64,000 nt of DNA from contig NZ_QUMT01000001.1 in NCBI RefSeq assembly GCF_003387155.1, positions 1,007,066-1,071,065 of the forward strand. The letters are read 5' to 3'. The stretch comes from Roseateles depolymerans. GTDB taxonomy: Bacteria > Pseudomonadota > Gammaproteobacteria > Burkholderiales > Burkholderiaceae_C. The notes below the pieces were generated by a model, which worked only from the letters and a program-made list of their open reading frames with translations, made no database searches and was not told where the DNA came from. Position 1 is the stretch's first letter; every line of letters begins with the position of its first letter. The translations under genes and the position numbers were made by a program. Below, piece by piece: positions 33,058 to 43,003 of the stretch.

Positions 33058-34842
33058 ATGAAGCTGAAGTCCCTGTGCACCGCGCGTCACGCGCTGCTGG
33101 CCGCATTGCTGATCGGCCACACCGCCATTGCCATGGCGGACGTTGCCCCGCTGTCCGTCAGCGGCAACAAGATCCTGGCCGGTGGGCAGCCCGCCAGCTT
33201 TGCCGGCAATAGTCTCTTCTGGAGTAACACCGGCTGGGGCGGCGAGAAGTACTACAACGGCAATGTGGTGAGCTGGTTGAAGAATGACTGGAAGTCCCGC
33301 GTCATTCGCGTGGCCATGGGCGTGGACGAAGGGGGCGGTTACCTGCAGGACCCGGCCGGCAACAAGGCCCGCGTCAAGGCCGTAGTGGATGCCGCCATTG
33401 CCAACGACATGTACGTCATCATCGACTGGCACAGCCATCATGCCGAGGACTATCGCGCCCAGGCCGTGGCCTTCTTCGATGAAATGGCCCGCACCTATGG
33501 CAAGAACAATCACGTCATTTACGAGGTCTACAACGAGCCGCTGAACATCTCCTGGAGCGGCACCATCAAGCCGTATGCGCAGGCGGTGATCAATGCCATT
33601 CGCGCGGTGGACCCGGACAACCTGATCATTGTGGGCACGCCCAATTGGTCTCAGGATGTGGATGCCGCCTCGCGGGACCCGATCAGCGGCGCCAACATCG
33701 CCTACACGCTGCACTTCTACGCCGGCAGTCACGGCCAATGGCTGCGCGACAAGGCCCAGACCGCGCTGAACAATGGCATTGCACTGTTCGTGACGGAATG
33801 GGGCTCGGTCGGGGCCAGCGGGGATGGCGGCGTCGCCACCAGCGAGACCTGGGCCTGGGTGGACTTCATGAAGGCCAAGGGCATCAGCAATGCCAACTGG
33901 GCGCTGAATGACAAGTCCGAAGGCGCATCGGCCCTGGTGCCGGGCGCCAGCAGTCAGGGCGGCTGGTCCGCGGGCCAGCTCACCGCATCCGGTGCCCTGA
34001 CCAAGCAGATCATCGGCGGCTGGCCCGCCGGCCCGGCACCGACACCGGGTTGCACGCGTGTCTCGATTCCGGCGCAGATCCAGGCGGAAGCCTATTGCCA
34101 GATGTCCGGCGTGCAGGTGGAAGCCACGACGGACGTCAATGGCGGCAGCAATGTCGGCTACATCGACACCGGCGACTGGCTGACCTATGACGTCAATGTG
34201 CCGGCCGCTGGCAGCTATGTGGTCAAGTACCGCGTGGCCAGTGCCTCCGGTGGCGGCACCATCCAGATGGAAAAGGGCGGTGGCGGCGCGGTGTATGGCA
34301 CGGTGAACCTGCCGTCCACCGGCGGCTGGCAGAACTGGACGACAGTGACGCAGACCGTCTCCCTGCCGGCCGGCCAACAGACGCTGGGGATCGTGGCGAA
34401 GTCGGGCGGGTTCAACCTCAATTGGGTGGACATCAGCCGGTCAGGCGATCCGGTGGACAGCGGCATCACCATTCAAGCGGAAAACTTTGACGCGATGAGC
34501 GGCGTGCAGACCGAAGCCACGACCGATTCAGGCGGCGGTCTCAATGTCGGCTATCTGGACGCCGGAGACTGGCTGTCCTACCCGACCGTCAACATCGCCA
34601 CGGCCGGCACCTACACGATTGAATACCGGGTCGCGAGCCTGAATGGCGGCGGCAACCTGCAACTGGAAGAAGCGGGCGGCAGCGTGGTGTATGGGTCGGT
34701 GAACATTCCGTCCACCGGCGGCTGGCAGAACTGGGTGACCGTCAAGCACACGGTGCAATTGCCGGCCGGCCAGCGCAAGTTCGGCATTGCCGTGCGCAAT
34801 GGCGGCTACAACCTGAACTGGTTCCGGATCACCAAGTCGTGA
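33058..34842 (+). CDS. secreted GH5 endoglucanase-type enzyme with two CBM6 modules
   Basis: A 594-residue exported glycoside hydrolase. Signal peptide at 1-28 (MKLKSLCTARHALLAALLIG...). Residues about 30-320 form a GH5 (beta/alpha)8 barrel: the acid/base is Glu160 in YEVYNEPL, the nucleophile Glu247 in FVTEWGS, with VIIDWHSHHAED before them. Two CBM6-like carbohydrate-binding modules follow (about 338-465 and 470-594), each with IQAE, TDxxGGxNVGYxDxGDWL and a closing INW/NLNWF strand. The likely substrate is cellulose or a beta-glucan, acting outside the cell. An intrinsic terminator follows, so it is monocistronic. Confidence 0.92.
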   Translation: MKLKSLCTARHALLAALLIGHTAIAMADVAPLSVSGNKILAGGQPASFAGNSLFWSNTGWGGEKYYNGNVVSWLKNDWKSRVIRVAMGVDEGGGYLQDPAGNKARVKAVVDAAIANDMYVIIDWHSHHAEDYRAQAVAFFDEMARTYGKNNHVIYEVYNEPLNISWSGTIKPYAQAVINAIRAVDPDNLIIVGTPNWSQDVDAASRDPISGANIAYTLHFYAGSHGQWLRDKAQTALNNGIALFVTEWGSVGASGDGGVATSETWAWVDFMKAKGISNANWALNDKSEGASALVPGASSQGGWSAGQLTASGALTKQIIGGWPAGPAPTPGCTRVSIPAQIQAEAYCQMSGVQVEATTDVNGGSNVGYIDTGDWLTYDVNVPAAGSYVVKYRVASASGGGTIQMEKGGGGAVYGTVNLPSTGGWQNWTTVTQTVSLPAGQQTLGIVAKSGGFNLNWVDISRSGDPVDSGITIQAENFDAMSGVQTEATTDSGGGLNVGYLDAGDWLSYPTVNIATAGTYTIEYRVASLNGGGNLQLEEAGGSVVYGSVNIPSTGGWQNWVTVKHTVQLPAGQRKFGIAVRNGGYNLNWFRITKS

Positions 34843-34908
34843 TGCGGCGGGCCCCTGGAGGGCCCTCTTCGAGGCATTCGCGGGACCTTGCACATCCGCG
34901 ATGAAAAG

Positions 34909-34937
34909 GGCAGCCGTCAGGGCTGCCATTCTTTTTT
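34909..34937 (+). terminator. intrinsic terminator after the GH5 gene
   Basis: GGCAGCC-GTCAG-GGCTGCC forms a 7-bp GC-rich stem followed by ATTCTTTTTT, a textbook rho-independent terminator 67 bases after the stop codon. Confidence 0.92.
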
Positions 34938-35067
34938 GCGAGTCCAGTCAGGCCGTTCGCAATCGCGCTTCAATGGTTCGCCGCCTCGGTAAATTTCTCC
35001 CTCTGCCCGGATCCCCCTCTCCGCACGCGCTAGCATCAGCCCGACGGAAGGTTTCCCCGAGGGATAG

Positions 35068-37809
35068 ATGAAACGACAGTTCGGACTCACGATGGTGTCG
35101 GTGGCGCTGCTGAGCGCCTGCGCTGCTACTGGCCCTGGTACGCCCAAGACCGCTGACAAGGCTGCCGCCGCCCCGACGCCGGCCGCCCAGCCCGCCTCCG
35201 GCCCACGCGGCGTGGTGCCGCTGTCCCGCGTCCCTCTGGTGTCCACCCCCGGCGCCTCCGCCGCCAGCGCGCCCACGGCGATCGACCCGTCCGAGCCCAA
35301 GCCCTACGACAAGGTCATCACCCCGGACGCCAAGACCCAGGACGGCCTGTTCAAGATCCACACCATCAAGACCCGGCTGTACTTCGAAATCCCGAAGGCA
35401 CTGCTGGACCAGCCCCTGCTGATGGTGGCCAATGCCACCCAGGTGCCGGCCGGGGTGGAGCATGTGGGCCGCGCGCTGAACGAGGACGTGGTCCGCTTCG
35501 TCCTGAAGAACAACCGGCTCTACCTGCAACAGATCTCCCACGCCTTCGTCACCGACCCCGGCAAGCCGAATGCGGACGCGGTGCAGCGCTCCCAGCGTGA
35601 CCCCATTTTGGCGAGCTTTCCGGTCGAGACGCTGGGCAAGGACGGCGCACCCGTCATCGAGGTCAGCCGCTTGTTCCTGAGCGAGGTCGGCGATTTCAGC
35701 GCCCGCAGCATGCTGCGCGGCAGCGGCCCGGACCCCTCGCGCAGCTACATCGACCAGACCAAGGCCTTCCCGGCCAGCGTGCGCATCGATGCGGTGCAGA
35801 CCTACCAGATCGGCGCGCAGCCGCTGATCATCCCCGGCATGCCGGTGGTGCCGCCGTCCTCGCCGTCTCGCGCGGGCAGCGTCAACATCGCCTACAACAT
35901 CGTCCAGTTGCCCAAGGAAGCCATGCGGCCGCGCTTCATGGATGACCGGGTCGGCTTCTTCAACGTGTCCCGCGTGGACTTTGGCGCCAGCGGCCAGGAA
36001 CTCAAGCGCGACCGGCTGATCACCCGCTGGCGGCTTGAAAAGAAGGACCCGGACGCGCCCCTGAGCGAACCGATCAAACCCATCGTCTGGTACATCGACA
36101 GCGCAACGCCCGAAGCGCTGGTCCCGTACGTGAAAAAGGGTGTGGAAGCCTGGAACAAGGCCTTCGAAGCGGCAGGCTTCAAGAACGCGGTGCAGGCGCG
36201 CCGTTTCCCGACCAAGGAAGAAGACCCGGAATTCGACCCCGAGGACGTGCGCTACAGCATCATCCGCTGGGTGCCGTCGCCGGTGGCCAATGCCTACGGC
36301 CCGCACCTGAGTGATCCCCGCAGCGGCGAGATCCTCAATGCCAATGTCGTGATGTTCCACAACATCCTCCAGCTGCAGCGGGACTGGTACATCACCCAGG
36401 CCGGCGCCGTCGATCCGCGCGCCCGCCAGCTGCCGCTGCCGGACGACCTGATGGGCGAGCTGGTGACCTTCGTGGTGAGCCACGAGGTGGGCCATGCGCT
36501 GGGCTTCCCGCACAACATGAAGTCCAGCTCGCTGTATCCGGTGGAAAAGCTGCGGGACCCGCAGTGGCTGCGCACCATGGGCCATGTGCCCTCGCTGATG
36601 GACTATGCGCGCTTCAACTACCTGGTGCAGCCGGAGGACAAGGTCGACCCGGCCTTGCTGATTCCCGGCGTCGGCCCCTATGACGTATTCGCCACCCGCT
36701 GGGGCTACACCCCCATCCCGTCGGCGAAGACACCGGAGGAGGAACTGCCCGCCCTCAATGCCTGGGCCCGCGAGCAGGACAGCAAGCCCTGGCTGCGCTT
36801 CTCCTCGCCCAAGGCGGACGGCGGTGATGCCGGCGAGAACGTCGAGGCCATCGGGGATGCGGATGCGGTCACGGCCACCACGCTGGGCATCCAGAACCTC
36901 AAGCGCATTGTTCGCCAATTGCCGTCCACGACGGTGCGGGACGGCCAGGACGACCGCACGGTGGAGCAGCTCTACCGCACCCTGGCGGGTCAATGGGGCC
37001 GGGAGCTCAGCCACGTCATTGCGCTGGTGGGCGGCTACCGTGTGCAGAACAAGCACAACGACCAGCCCGGACCGGTGTCCGAGCCGGTGTCGCGCGTCCA
37101 GCAGGCGCGTGCGGTCAAGCTGCTCAATGAACAGCTGTTCGCCACGCCGCAGTGGTTGCTGGAGCCAACGGTCACCGAGCGGCTGCGCACCTGGGAGCCC
37201 AACATGATGCTGCAGGTCTACCAGCGCGCGCTGCTGCGTTACCTGCTGGACCAGGCCCGCACCCGCCGCATGCAGGACCAGTCCGCGCTGCTGGGCGACA
37301 AGGCCTATGGGGTGGACCAGTTGCTGCAGGACCTGCGGCAGGGCATCTTCACCGAGCTGCCCTCAGGCCACCGCGTGACGCCGATCCGCCGCAACCTGCA
37401 GCGCGGTTATCTGGAGCTGCTGGCCGAGCGCATCAATGCGCCGGGCGCCGCCGTGGATGACAGCCGGACTCTCATGCGCGAGGAGATGAAGCAGTTGCGT
37501 CAGCAGATGCAGGCAGCGGCGGGCAAGGCACCGGATGCGGTGCAGCGAGCCCACTGGGCCGGCCTGGCGGACTACAGCGCCCGAGTGCTGGACCCGCGCA
37601 CCGGCGGCGGCATCACGCTCTTCATGGGCTTCTCATGGAATGGCGCGCAGGCGCAGGACCTCTGCTGGGACGACGGGCAGGCCCTGTACGACCAGCTCGT
37701 GCAGCAGGAGTTTGGACGGGCGCAGTTGGGCCAGGGGCAGACCCCCGGGCAGGTGCAGGGTCGGGACCCGGCTCAACCCAGCGTCCCCACCACCGCGATT
37801 TCCTTCTGA
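35068..37809 (+). CDS. zinc-dependent metalloprotease lipoprotein (DUF5117/DUF4953 type)
   Basis: A 913-residue exported protein with a lipobox LLSAC, the lipidated residue being about Cys18. The catalytic motif is H472-E-V-G-H-A-L-G-F-P-H482, a full HExxHxxGxxH metzincin zinc site in VSHEVGHALGFPHNMKSSS. The long N-terminal part and the C-terminal helical part match the large DUF5117/DUF4953 metalloproteases of proteobacteria, whose substrates are unknown. GAGGGAT precedes the ATG. Its last 37 bases overlap the convergent flhA gene, so the two genes share a 3' end. Confidence 0.88.
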   Translation: MKRQFGLTMVSVALLSACAATGPGTPKTADKAAAAPTPAAQPASGPRGVVPLSRVPLVSTPGASAASAPTAIDPSEPKPYDKVITPDAKTQDGLFKIHTIKTRLYFEIPKALLDQPLLMVANATQVPAGVEHVGRALNEDVVRFVLKNNRLYLQQISHAFVTDPGKPNADAVQRSQRDPILASFPVETLGKDGAPVIEVSRLFLSEVGDFSARSMLRGSGPDPSRSYIDQTKAFPASVRIDAVQTYQIGAQPLIIPGMPVVPPSSPSRAGSVNIAYNIVQLPKEAMRPRFMDDRVGFFNVSRVDFGASGQELKRDRLITRWRLEKKDPDAPLSEPIKPIVWYIDSATPEALVPYVKKGVEAWNKAFEAAGFKNAVQARRFPTKEEDPEFDPEDVRYSIIRWVPSPVANAYGPHLSDPRSGEILNANVVMFHNILQLQRDWYITQAGAVDPRARQLPLPDDLMGELVTFVVSHEVGHALGFPHNMKSSSLYPVEKLRDPQWLRTMGHVPSLMDYARFNYLVQPEDKVDPALLIPGVGPYDVFATRWGYTPIPSAKTPEEELPALNAWAREQDSKPWLRFSSPKADGGDAGENVEAIGDADAVTATTLGIQNLKRIVRQLPSTTVRDGQDDRTVEQLYRTLAGQWGRELSHVIALVGGYRVQNKHNDQPGPVSEPVSRVQQARAVKLLNEQLFATPQWLLEPTVTERLRTWEPNMMLQVYQRALLRYLLDQARTRRMQDQSALLGDKAYGVDQLLQDLRQGIFTELPSGHRVTPIRRNLQRGYLELLAERINAPGAAVDDSRTLMREEMKQLRQQMQAAAGKAPDAVQRAHWAGLADYSARVLDPRTGGGITLFMGFSWNGAQAQDLCWDDGQALYDQLVQQEFGRAQLGQGQTPGQVQGRDPAQPSVPTTAISF

Positions 37810-39878
37810 TCCGGCACCTCGTTGTAGGACAGCACAGCCAGGCCCGGCGCAAACAGCCGCGCATACCGCGCCAGCAGCGGCCGCACCTGCGGCATCACCA
37901 GCAGCGCCGGCGCCGTGCCCTGGGCCTTCATCTGATCCCGCGCGCCGGGCATGTGCTGCTGCAACTGCGACAGCAACTGCGGGTCCACCGGGAAGCTGTC
38001 CAGCTGCACCTTGGCCCCGCCCGCCCGTGCCTGGTTCAGCGCATTGAGCAGGTGGTTTTCCAGCTCGCTGCCCAGGTTGAACACCTTCAGCGCTGACAGC
38101 GCCTGCTGCGGCCCCTGCAACTGCGCCACGATCTGGCGCTTCAGAGCACAGCGCACCTCGGCCGCCAGCAGGATCGGGTCCTTGGTGGCCTCGGCGTTTT
38201 CCACCAGGGTCGAGGCAATGGTCTGGATGTCCTTCACCGACACGCCCTCGGTCAGCAGCAGCCGCATCACCTTCAGCAGTTGGGCATGGGTGTAGGCCTT
38301 GTCCAGAGCGGCGCCCAGCTTGGGCGCGATGGCATTGAGCCGCTCCATCAGCGCCGCCATGTCGTCAAAGCGCAGCAGCTCGGGCAGTTGCTCGCGGATG
38401 ACCTTGGAGACATGCGTGGCCACCACGCTGGGCACATCCACCACCTGGTAGCCCAGCCCCAGCGCATGGGCCTTGTCCTCCGGCGTGATCCAGGTGACCG
38501 GCATGCCGTAGGCCGGGTCGAAGCCGGGAATGCCATCCACATCGCCAAAGATCTGGCCGGAGGCAATCGCCATCAGCCGGTCCGGATACAGCTCCGCCTG
38601 CGCCACCACCGCACCGCTGAGCGAGATGGCGTACTGGCTCGGCTTGAGCGACAGGTCGTCCCGCACCTGCAGTGTGGGAAGCAGCACGCCGAGCGTCTCG
38701 CTCAGGGACTGCCGCATGCCGCGCACGCGGGTCTGCAGCGGCGCGCCCTGGCCGGGGTCGATCAGGCTCACCAGCTTGTAGCCCAGGCTCACCGACACGG
38801 CCTCCACCACCGGCAGGGCCTGCCAGTCGATCTCCGGCGGTGCGCCCGCCACCAGGGCCGCGGCCACCGGCGTGGCCGCCTGCACCGCCTCCTTGGGGCG
38901 GCTCGACATGCGCCAGGCCGCATAGGCCAGGGCGACTGCAAAGGCACTGAAGGCCATCCAGGGCATGCCGGGAATCAGCGCCAGCACCAGCATCACGCCG
39001 GCGGCGCTGTAGAGCACCTGCGGCGAGGCCAGCATCTGCTCGCTGACCTGCGTCTCCAGTTGCCCTGAATCACTGACGCGGGTGACGATGATCGCGGCGG
39101 CGGACGACAGCAGCAGCGCCGGAATCTGGGCCACCAGGCCGTCACCGATGGTCAGCAGCCCGTACTGGCGCATCGCTTCGGCCAGGCTCAGGCCATGCAT
39201 GAACGCGCCGATGGCGACGCCGCCCACCAGGTTGATCAGCAGGATGAGGATGGAGGCGATCGCATCGCCGCGCACGAACTTGCTGGCGCCGTCCATGGCG
39301 CCGTAGAAGTCCGCCTCCGTGCCGACTTCCTTGCGGCGCTTCTGCGCCTGCTCCTGGTTGATCAGGCCGGCATTGAGGTCGGCGTCGATCGCCATCTGCT
39401 TGCCGGGCAGGGCATCCAGCGTGAAACGCGCGGACACCTCGGAGATCCGCTCCGCGCCCTTGGTCACCACGATGAAGTTCACCACCATCAGGATGACGAA
39501 CACCACCAGGCCGACGATGAAGTTGCCGCCGATCACCACATTGCCGAAGGACTCGATCACCTTGCCGGCGGCATGCGTGCCCTCATGACCATGCAGCAGC
39601 ACCACGCGGGTGGAGGCCACGTTCAGCGACAGCCGCATCAGCGTGGTCGCCAGGATGACGCTCGGGAAGATGGAGAAGTCCAGCGGCCGCTTGCTGTTCA
39701 CGCTGACCAGGATCACCACCAGGGCCAGCACGATGTTGAAGGTGAACAGGACATCCAGCAACACCGGCGGCATCGGCAGGATGACCATCGCCAGGATGGC
39801 CAGCAGGAACAGCGGCGCGGCAACCCGCAGTTCACGCAGGTCGGCCAGGCGCTGGCGGAAGGGAGAGGAGGGGGTCAT
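37773..39878 (-). CDS. flhA: flagellar export gate protein FlhA
   Basis: A 701-residue component of the flagellar type III export gate. Residues 1-325 contain about eight transmembrane segments and the conserved FHIPEP-type loop with FTLDALPGKQMAIDADLNAGLI; the C-terminal cytoplasmic domain binds chaperone-substrate complexes. The start overlaps the end of flhB by four bases. It is the last gene of the leftward block fliM-N-P-Q-R-flhB-flhA. Confidence 0.97.
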   Translation of the reverse strand: MTPSSPFRQRLADLRELRVAAPLFLLAILAMVILPMPPVLLDVLFTFNIVLALVVILVSVNSKRPLDFSIFPSVILATTLMRLSLNVASTRVVLLHGHEGTHAAGKVIESFGNVVIGGNFIVGLVVFVILMVVNFIVVTKGAERISEVSARFTLDALPGKQMAIDADLNAGLINQEQAQKRRKEVGTEADFYGAMDGASKFVRGDAIASILILLINLVGGVAIGAFMHGLSLAEAMRQYGLLTIGDGLVAQIPALLLSSAAAIIVTRVSDSGQLETQVSEQMLASPQVLYSAAGVMLVLALIPGMPWMAFSAFAVALAYAAWRMSSRPKEAVQAATPVAAALVAGAPPEIDWQALPVVEAVSVSLGYKLVSLIDPGQGAPLQTRVRGMRQSLSETLGVLLPTLQVRDDLSLKPSQYAISLSGAVVAQAELYPDRLMAIASGQIFGDVDGIPGFDPAYGMPVTWITPEDKAHALGLGYQVVDVPSVVATHVSKVIREQLPELLRFDDMAALMERLNAIAPKLGAALDKAYTHAQLLKVMRLLLTEGVSVKDIQTIASTLVENAEATKDPILLAAEVRCALKRQIVAQLQGPQQALSALKVFNLGSELENHLLNALNQARAGGAKVQLDSFPVDPQLLSQLQQHMPGARDQMKAQGTAPALLVMPQVRPLLARYARLFAPGLAVLSYNEVPDQKEIAVVGTLG

Positions 39879-41065
39879 CGGCGGTCCTCGGATGGGCGCG
39901 GATCAGGAGAAGGGTCGGTGCTGCCCGGCGGGTCCGACAGATGCGCGGGCACGGGCAGGTCGGTGGACAGGCGCGGTTCGGTCTTGCGCTGCCCGCTGCG
40001 GAAGGCCTTGAGCTGCATCACATAGCTCAGCACCTGGGCAACGGCCTGATAGAGCGTCGCGGGAATCTGCTGCTGTACCTGCGAGGTGTTGTAGAGGGCC
40101 CGCGCCAGCGGCGGCAGTTCGAGCTGCTGCACCTGGAACTCACGGGCCAGCTGACGGATGTAGAGCGCCATCTCGTCCACGCCCTTGGCCACGACATAGG
40201 GTGCCTCGGCCTGCTGGCTGTCGTAGCGCAGGGCGACGGCATAGTGCTGCGGGTTGACGATCACCACATCCGCCTCCGGCACCGCCTTGCGGATGCTGCG
40301 CCGGGCCAGCTGCTGCTGGAGCTGGCGGATGCGCTGGCGGACCTCGGGGCGGCCTTCGTTCTGCTTGTATTCGTCCTTCACTTCCTGCTTGGTCATGCGC
40401 TGGCCCCGCAGGAAGAAGAGCCGCTGCAGCGGCACATCCACCATCGCATAGAGCGCCAGCACGACGGCCAGCGTCAGCAGCGCATCCATGGTGAGACTGC
40501 CGGCCTGCAGTAGGGCCTGCGGCAGGGGCAGGCCCTGCAGCCGCACATAATCGTGGGCCATGCCGGCCACCATCCAGATCAGCACCGCCAGCACCCCGAG
40601 GGTCTTGAGCAGCGTGGCCGCCAGGTCGCTGTAGTGCTTGGTGCTGAAGAGCCGGCCCAGGTTGGACAGGGGATTCATCCGGGACCACTGCGGCGCCCAG
40701 TGCTGCGTGGCGAAGGACAGCCCGCCGCCCAGTTGCGTCGCCAGGATCACCGCCGCCGGCAGGGCCAGCAGCGGCAGCACCATCGATCCCATCAGCCACA
40801 ACGCTTCCAGCGCCGTGTCACCCCAGCGGGCGTCCAGCGCGCCCAGGCCCGGCTCGCCATCCAGCGGTGCCAGCACCAGCCGGAACAGTCGGCCGAAATC
40901 TTCCAGGTAGCGCGGGGCCAGCCACACCAGCAGCTTCAGCCCCAGCAGCAAGCCCACGGCGGCGCCCACGTCCTTGCTGCGGGCCACCTGGCCCTGCTCG
41001 CGAGCCTTGCGGAGTTTTTGCTCCGAAGGCTTTTCGGTCTTGTCGCCGCTGCTGCCCTCAGCCAT
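39875..41065 (-). CDS. flhB: flagellar export switch protein FlhB
   Basis: A 396-residue export apparatus protein that sets substrate specificity (hook versus filament). It starts with EKTEKPSEQKLRKAREQGQV-like residues, has four transmembrane segments to about 215, and a cytoplasmic domain. The autocleavage site reads N271-P-Q-H274 (VIVNPQHYAVAL), where the usual sequence is NPTH. Asn and Pro, needed for cleavage, are kept. The C-terminal extension of about 35 residues after the last core helix is longer than in E. coli. Overlaps fliR by 8 bases. Confidence 0.96.
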   Translation of the reverse strand: MAEGSSGDKTEKPSEQKLRKAREQGQVARSKDVGAAVGLLLGLKLLVWLAPRYLEDFGRLFRLVLAPLDGEPGLGALDARWGDTALEALWLMGSMVLPLLALPAAVILATQLGGGLSFATQHWAPQWSRMNPLSNLGRLFSTKHYSDLAATLLKTLGVLAVLIWMVAGMAHDYVRLQGLPLPQALLQAGSLTMDALLTLAVVLALYAMVDVPLQRLFFLRGQRMTKQEVKDEYKQNEGRPEVRQRIRQLQQQLARRSIRKAVPEADVVIVNPQHYAVALRYDSQQAEAPYVVAKGVDEMALYIRQLAREFQVQQLELPPLARALYNTSQVQQQIPATLYQAVAQVLSYVMQLKAFRSGQRKTEPRLSTDLPVPAHLSDPPGSTDPSPDPRPSEDRR

Positions 41066-41849
41066 GCAGACCTCCCGGCGCGCGCATGCCCTGCTCGATC
41101 AGCTGAAGCAGGTGCTGGGTCATGCGCAGGTAGTGGGCCGGCACCGAGGCCAGCATCTGGGTGAGCATGAAGAGCCCGAACAGCGTCACCAGCGAATAGC
41201 CCAGCGAGAACAGATTGAGCGCAGGCGCCACTCGGTTGAGGAAGCCCATGCCGATCTGCACGACCAGCGTGGCGGCCACCACCGGCAGCGCCAGCAGCAG
41301 CGCCGCCGAGAAGACCCAGGCCAGGTTGTAGACCAGGTTCTGCAGCGTAATGGCCGACAGCCCGGCGCCGACCGGCCAGGCGCGGAAGCTCTCGCCCAGC
41401 ACGGCGGTGAACAGCAGATGCCCGTCCATGGAGAAGAAGGCCAGCACGCACAGCACATTGAGCAGCGCGCCCACCACGTCGGACGAGCTGCCGTTGATCG
41501 GGTCATTGAGCACCGCCATGGCCAGCCCCAGCTGTGAGGACAGCAGGAAGCCCAGCACGCCGATGACGGCCATGGCCAGGTGGAAGGTCAGGCCCAGGGC
41601 CAAACCCAGCAGGGCCTGCTCGGCCGCCACCACGATGCCCTGCAGCGAAAACGCCGACACCGTCACCGCCGTGGTCTGCGACACCGGCATCAGCACCACC
41701 GCCAGCACCAGCGACAGCAGCGCCCGCACCGACACCGGCATGCCGGCATCGCCGATGGTGGGCGCGGCGCTGAGCAGCGCCATGGTGCGGCAGAAGGGCC
41801 ACCACAGCGCGGCGAGCCAGGCGGTCAGTTGGTTGAAGTCGATGTCCAC
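41058..41849 (-). CDS. fliR: flagellar export gate protein FliR
   Basis: A 263-residue inner-membrane protein with six or so hydrophobic segments. The typical opening is seen after the start: FNQLTAWLAALWWPFCRTMAL, and the family stretch INGSSSDVVGALLNVLCVLAFF follows. A GTG at 41849 is preferred because it gives the usual length and start; an upstream ATG at 41918 would add 23 odd residues and overlap fliQ. The five export gate genes fliP-Q-R-flhB-flhA form a single operon. Confidence 0.93.
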   Translation of the reverse strand: MDIDFNQLTAWLAALWWPFCRTMALLSAAPTIGDAGMPVSVRALLSLVLAVVLMPVSQTTAVTVSAFSLQGIVVAAEQALLGLALGLTFHLAMAVIGVLGFLLSSQLGLAMAVLNDPINGSSSDVVGALLNVLCVLAFFSMDGHLLFTAVLGESFRAWPVGAGLSAITLQNLVYNLAWVFSAALLLALPVVAATLVVQIGMGFLNRVAPALNLFSLGYSLVTLFGLFMLTQMLASVPAHYLRMTQHLLQLIEQGMRAPGGLHG

Positions 41850-41889
41850 GGCGTGGTCCCCGTCCGTGTGTCCGTACCCGTGCGGTGCC

Positions 41890-42159
41890 TCAGGCGACCC
41901 ACTGCGCGGCCCGCTCAAACACGGACACGCAGAAGTCCATCAGCATGCCGACCATCCAGCGCCCGGTCACGCCCACCACCAGCAGCGTGACCAGCAGCCG
42001 CGGCAGAAAGGACAGGGTCTGCTCATTGATCTGGGTGGCGGCCTGGAACAGCGCCACCATCAGCCCCACCAGCAGGCCCGGCACGATGAGCACCAGCACC
42101 AGCACCAGGGTAAGGTTCAGGCTCTCGCCGATGAGGTCGATGGCCATGTCCGGCGTCAT
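41890..42159 (-). CDS. fliQ: flagellar export gate protein FliQ
   Basis: An 89-residue two-helix membrane protein, the family's usual length. It shows VPGLLVGLMVALFQAATQINEQTL, the most conserved FliQ block, between two long hydrophobic segments. Of two adjacent ATG codons, the one at 42159 sits six bases from AGGAG and is preferred. Spaced 15 bases after fliP. Confidence 0.96.
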   Translation of the reverse strand: MTPDMAIDLIGESLNLTLVLVLVLIVPGLLVGLMVALFQAATQINEQTLSFLPRLLVTLLVVGVTGRWMVGMLMDFCVSVFERAAQWVA

Positions 42160-42177
42160 CATCCGCTCCTTCCGGGC

Positions 42178-43002
42178 TTAGCCGCCCACGCCCCGCACGC
42201 TGGAGACCAGCGTGTTGACCGTCAGCGTCCAGCCGTCCACCAGCACGAACAGCAGCAGCTTGAGCGGCAGCGAGATGACCAGCGGCGACAACATCATCAT
42301 GCCCATGGCCATCAGCACCGACGACACCACCAGGTCGATGACCAGGAAGGGGATGAACAGCATGCAGCCGATCTGGAAGGCGGTCTTCAGCTCCGACAGC
42401 GTGAAGGCGGCCAGCTTGACCGGGAAGCTGTGGTCTTCCGGCTTGGTCACTGCCGTCTCGCCGGAGAGCTGCGCGATCTGGGCCAGGGCGCTCTTGCTGG
42501 TCTGGGCCAGCATGAAGCGGGAGATGGGCGCCTCGGCCACGCGCAGCGCCTGGCTGAGGGTGATCTTCTCGTCGTCGTAGGGCTTGAGGGCTTCGTCGTA
42601 GACCTGCACGCCGATGGGGCGCATCACGAGGATGGTCAGGATCAGCGCGATGCCGGTGACCAGGCGGTTGGGCAGGCCCTGCTGAAGCCCCAGCGCCTGC
42701 CGCAGCAGCGACAGCACGATGACGAAGCGGGTGAAGCAGGTCATCATCAACACCAGCACGGGCAGCAGCCCGAGCAGCGTCATGATGACCAGCACCTGCG
42801 TCTTCAGCGTGAACTCACCGCCGCCGCCCGCGGCGTTGCCACCGGCGATCTTGATGGTGGTGGCCACGGCGGGATGGCAGGCCAGGCTCAGGGTCAGGCC
42901 GGTCGCCAGCCCCAGCATCGGCCCGGCCGTCCGCGCGCAGGCGCGGCGCAGCCCTGCAGGGGCCGCCAGCATCCGGTTCCGCAATGCGGCGCCCGCGGCC
43001 AT
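42178..43002 (-). CDS. fliP: flagellar export gate protein FliP
   Basis: A 274-residue protein with an N-terminal signal-like segment and four further hydrophobic segments. The FliP signatures MMTCFTRFVIVLSLLRQALG and FQIGCMLFIPFLVIDLVVSS are both clear. The ATG at 43002 begins one base after the fliN stop codon. No fliO is found between fliN and fliP, unlike the usual arrangement. Confidence 0.96.
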   Translation of the reverse strand: MAAGAALRNRMLAAPAGLRRACARTAGPMLGLATGLTLSLACHPAVATTIKIAGGNAAGGGGEFTLKTQVLVIMTLLGLLPVLVLMMTCFTRFVIVLSLLRQALGLQQGLPNRLVTGIALILTILVMRPIGVQVYDEALKPYDDEKITLSQALRVAEAPISRFMLAQTSKSALAQIAQLSGETAVTKPEDHSFPVKLAAFTLSELKTAFQIGCMLFIPFLVIDLVVSSVLMAMGMMMLSPLVISLPLKLLLFVLVDGWTLTVNTLVSSVRGVGG

Positions 43003-43003
43003 G

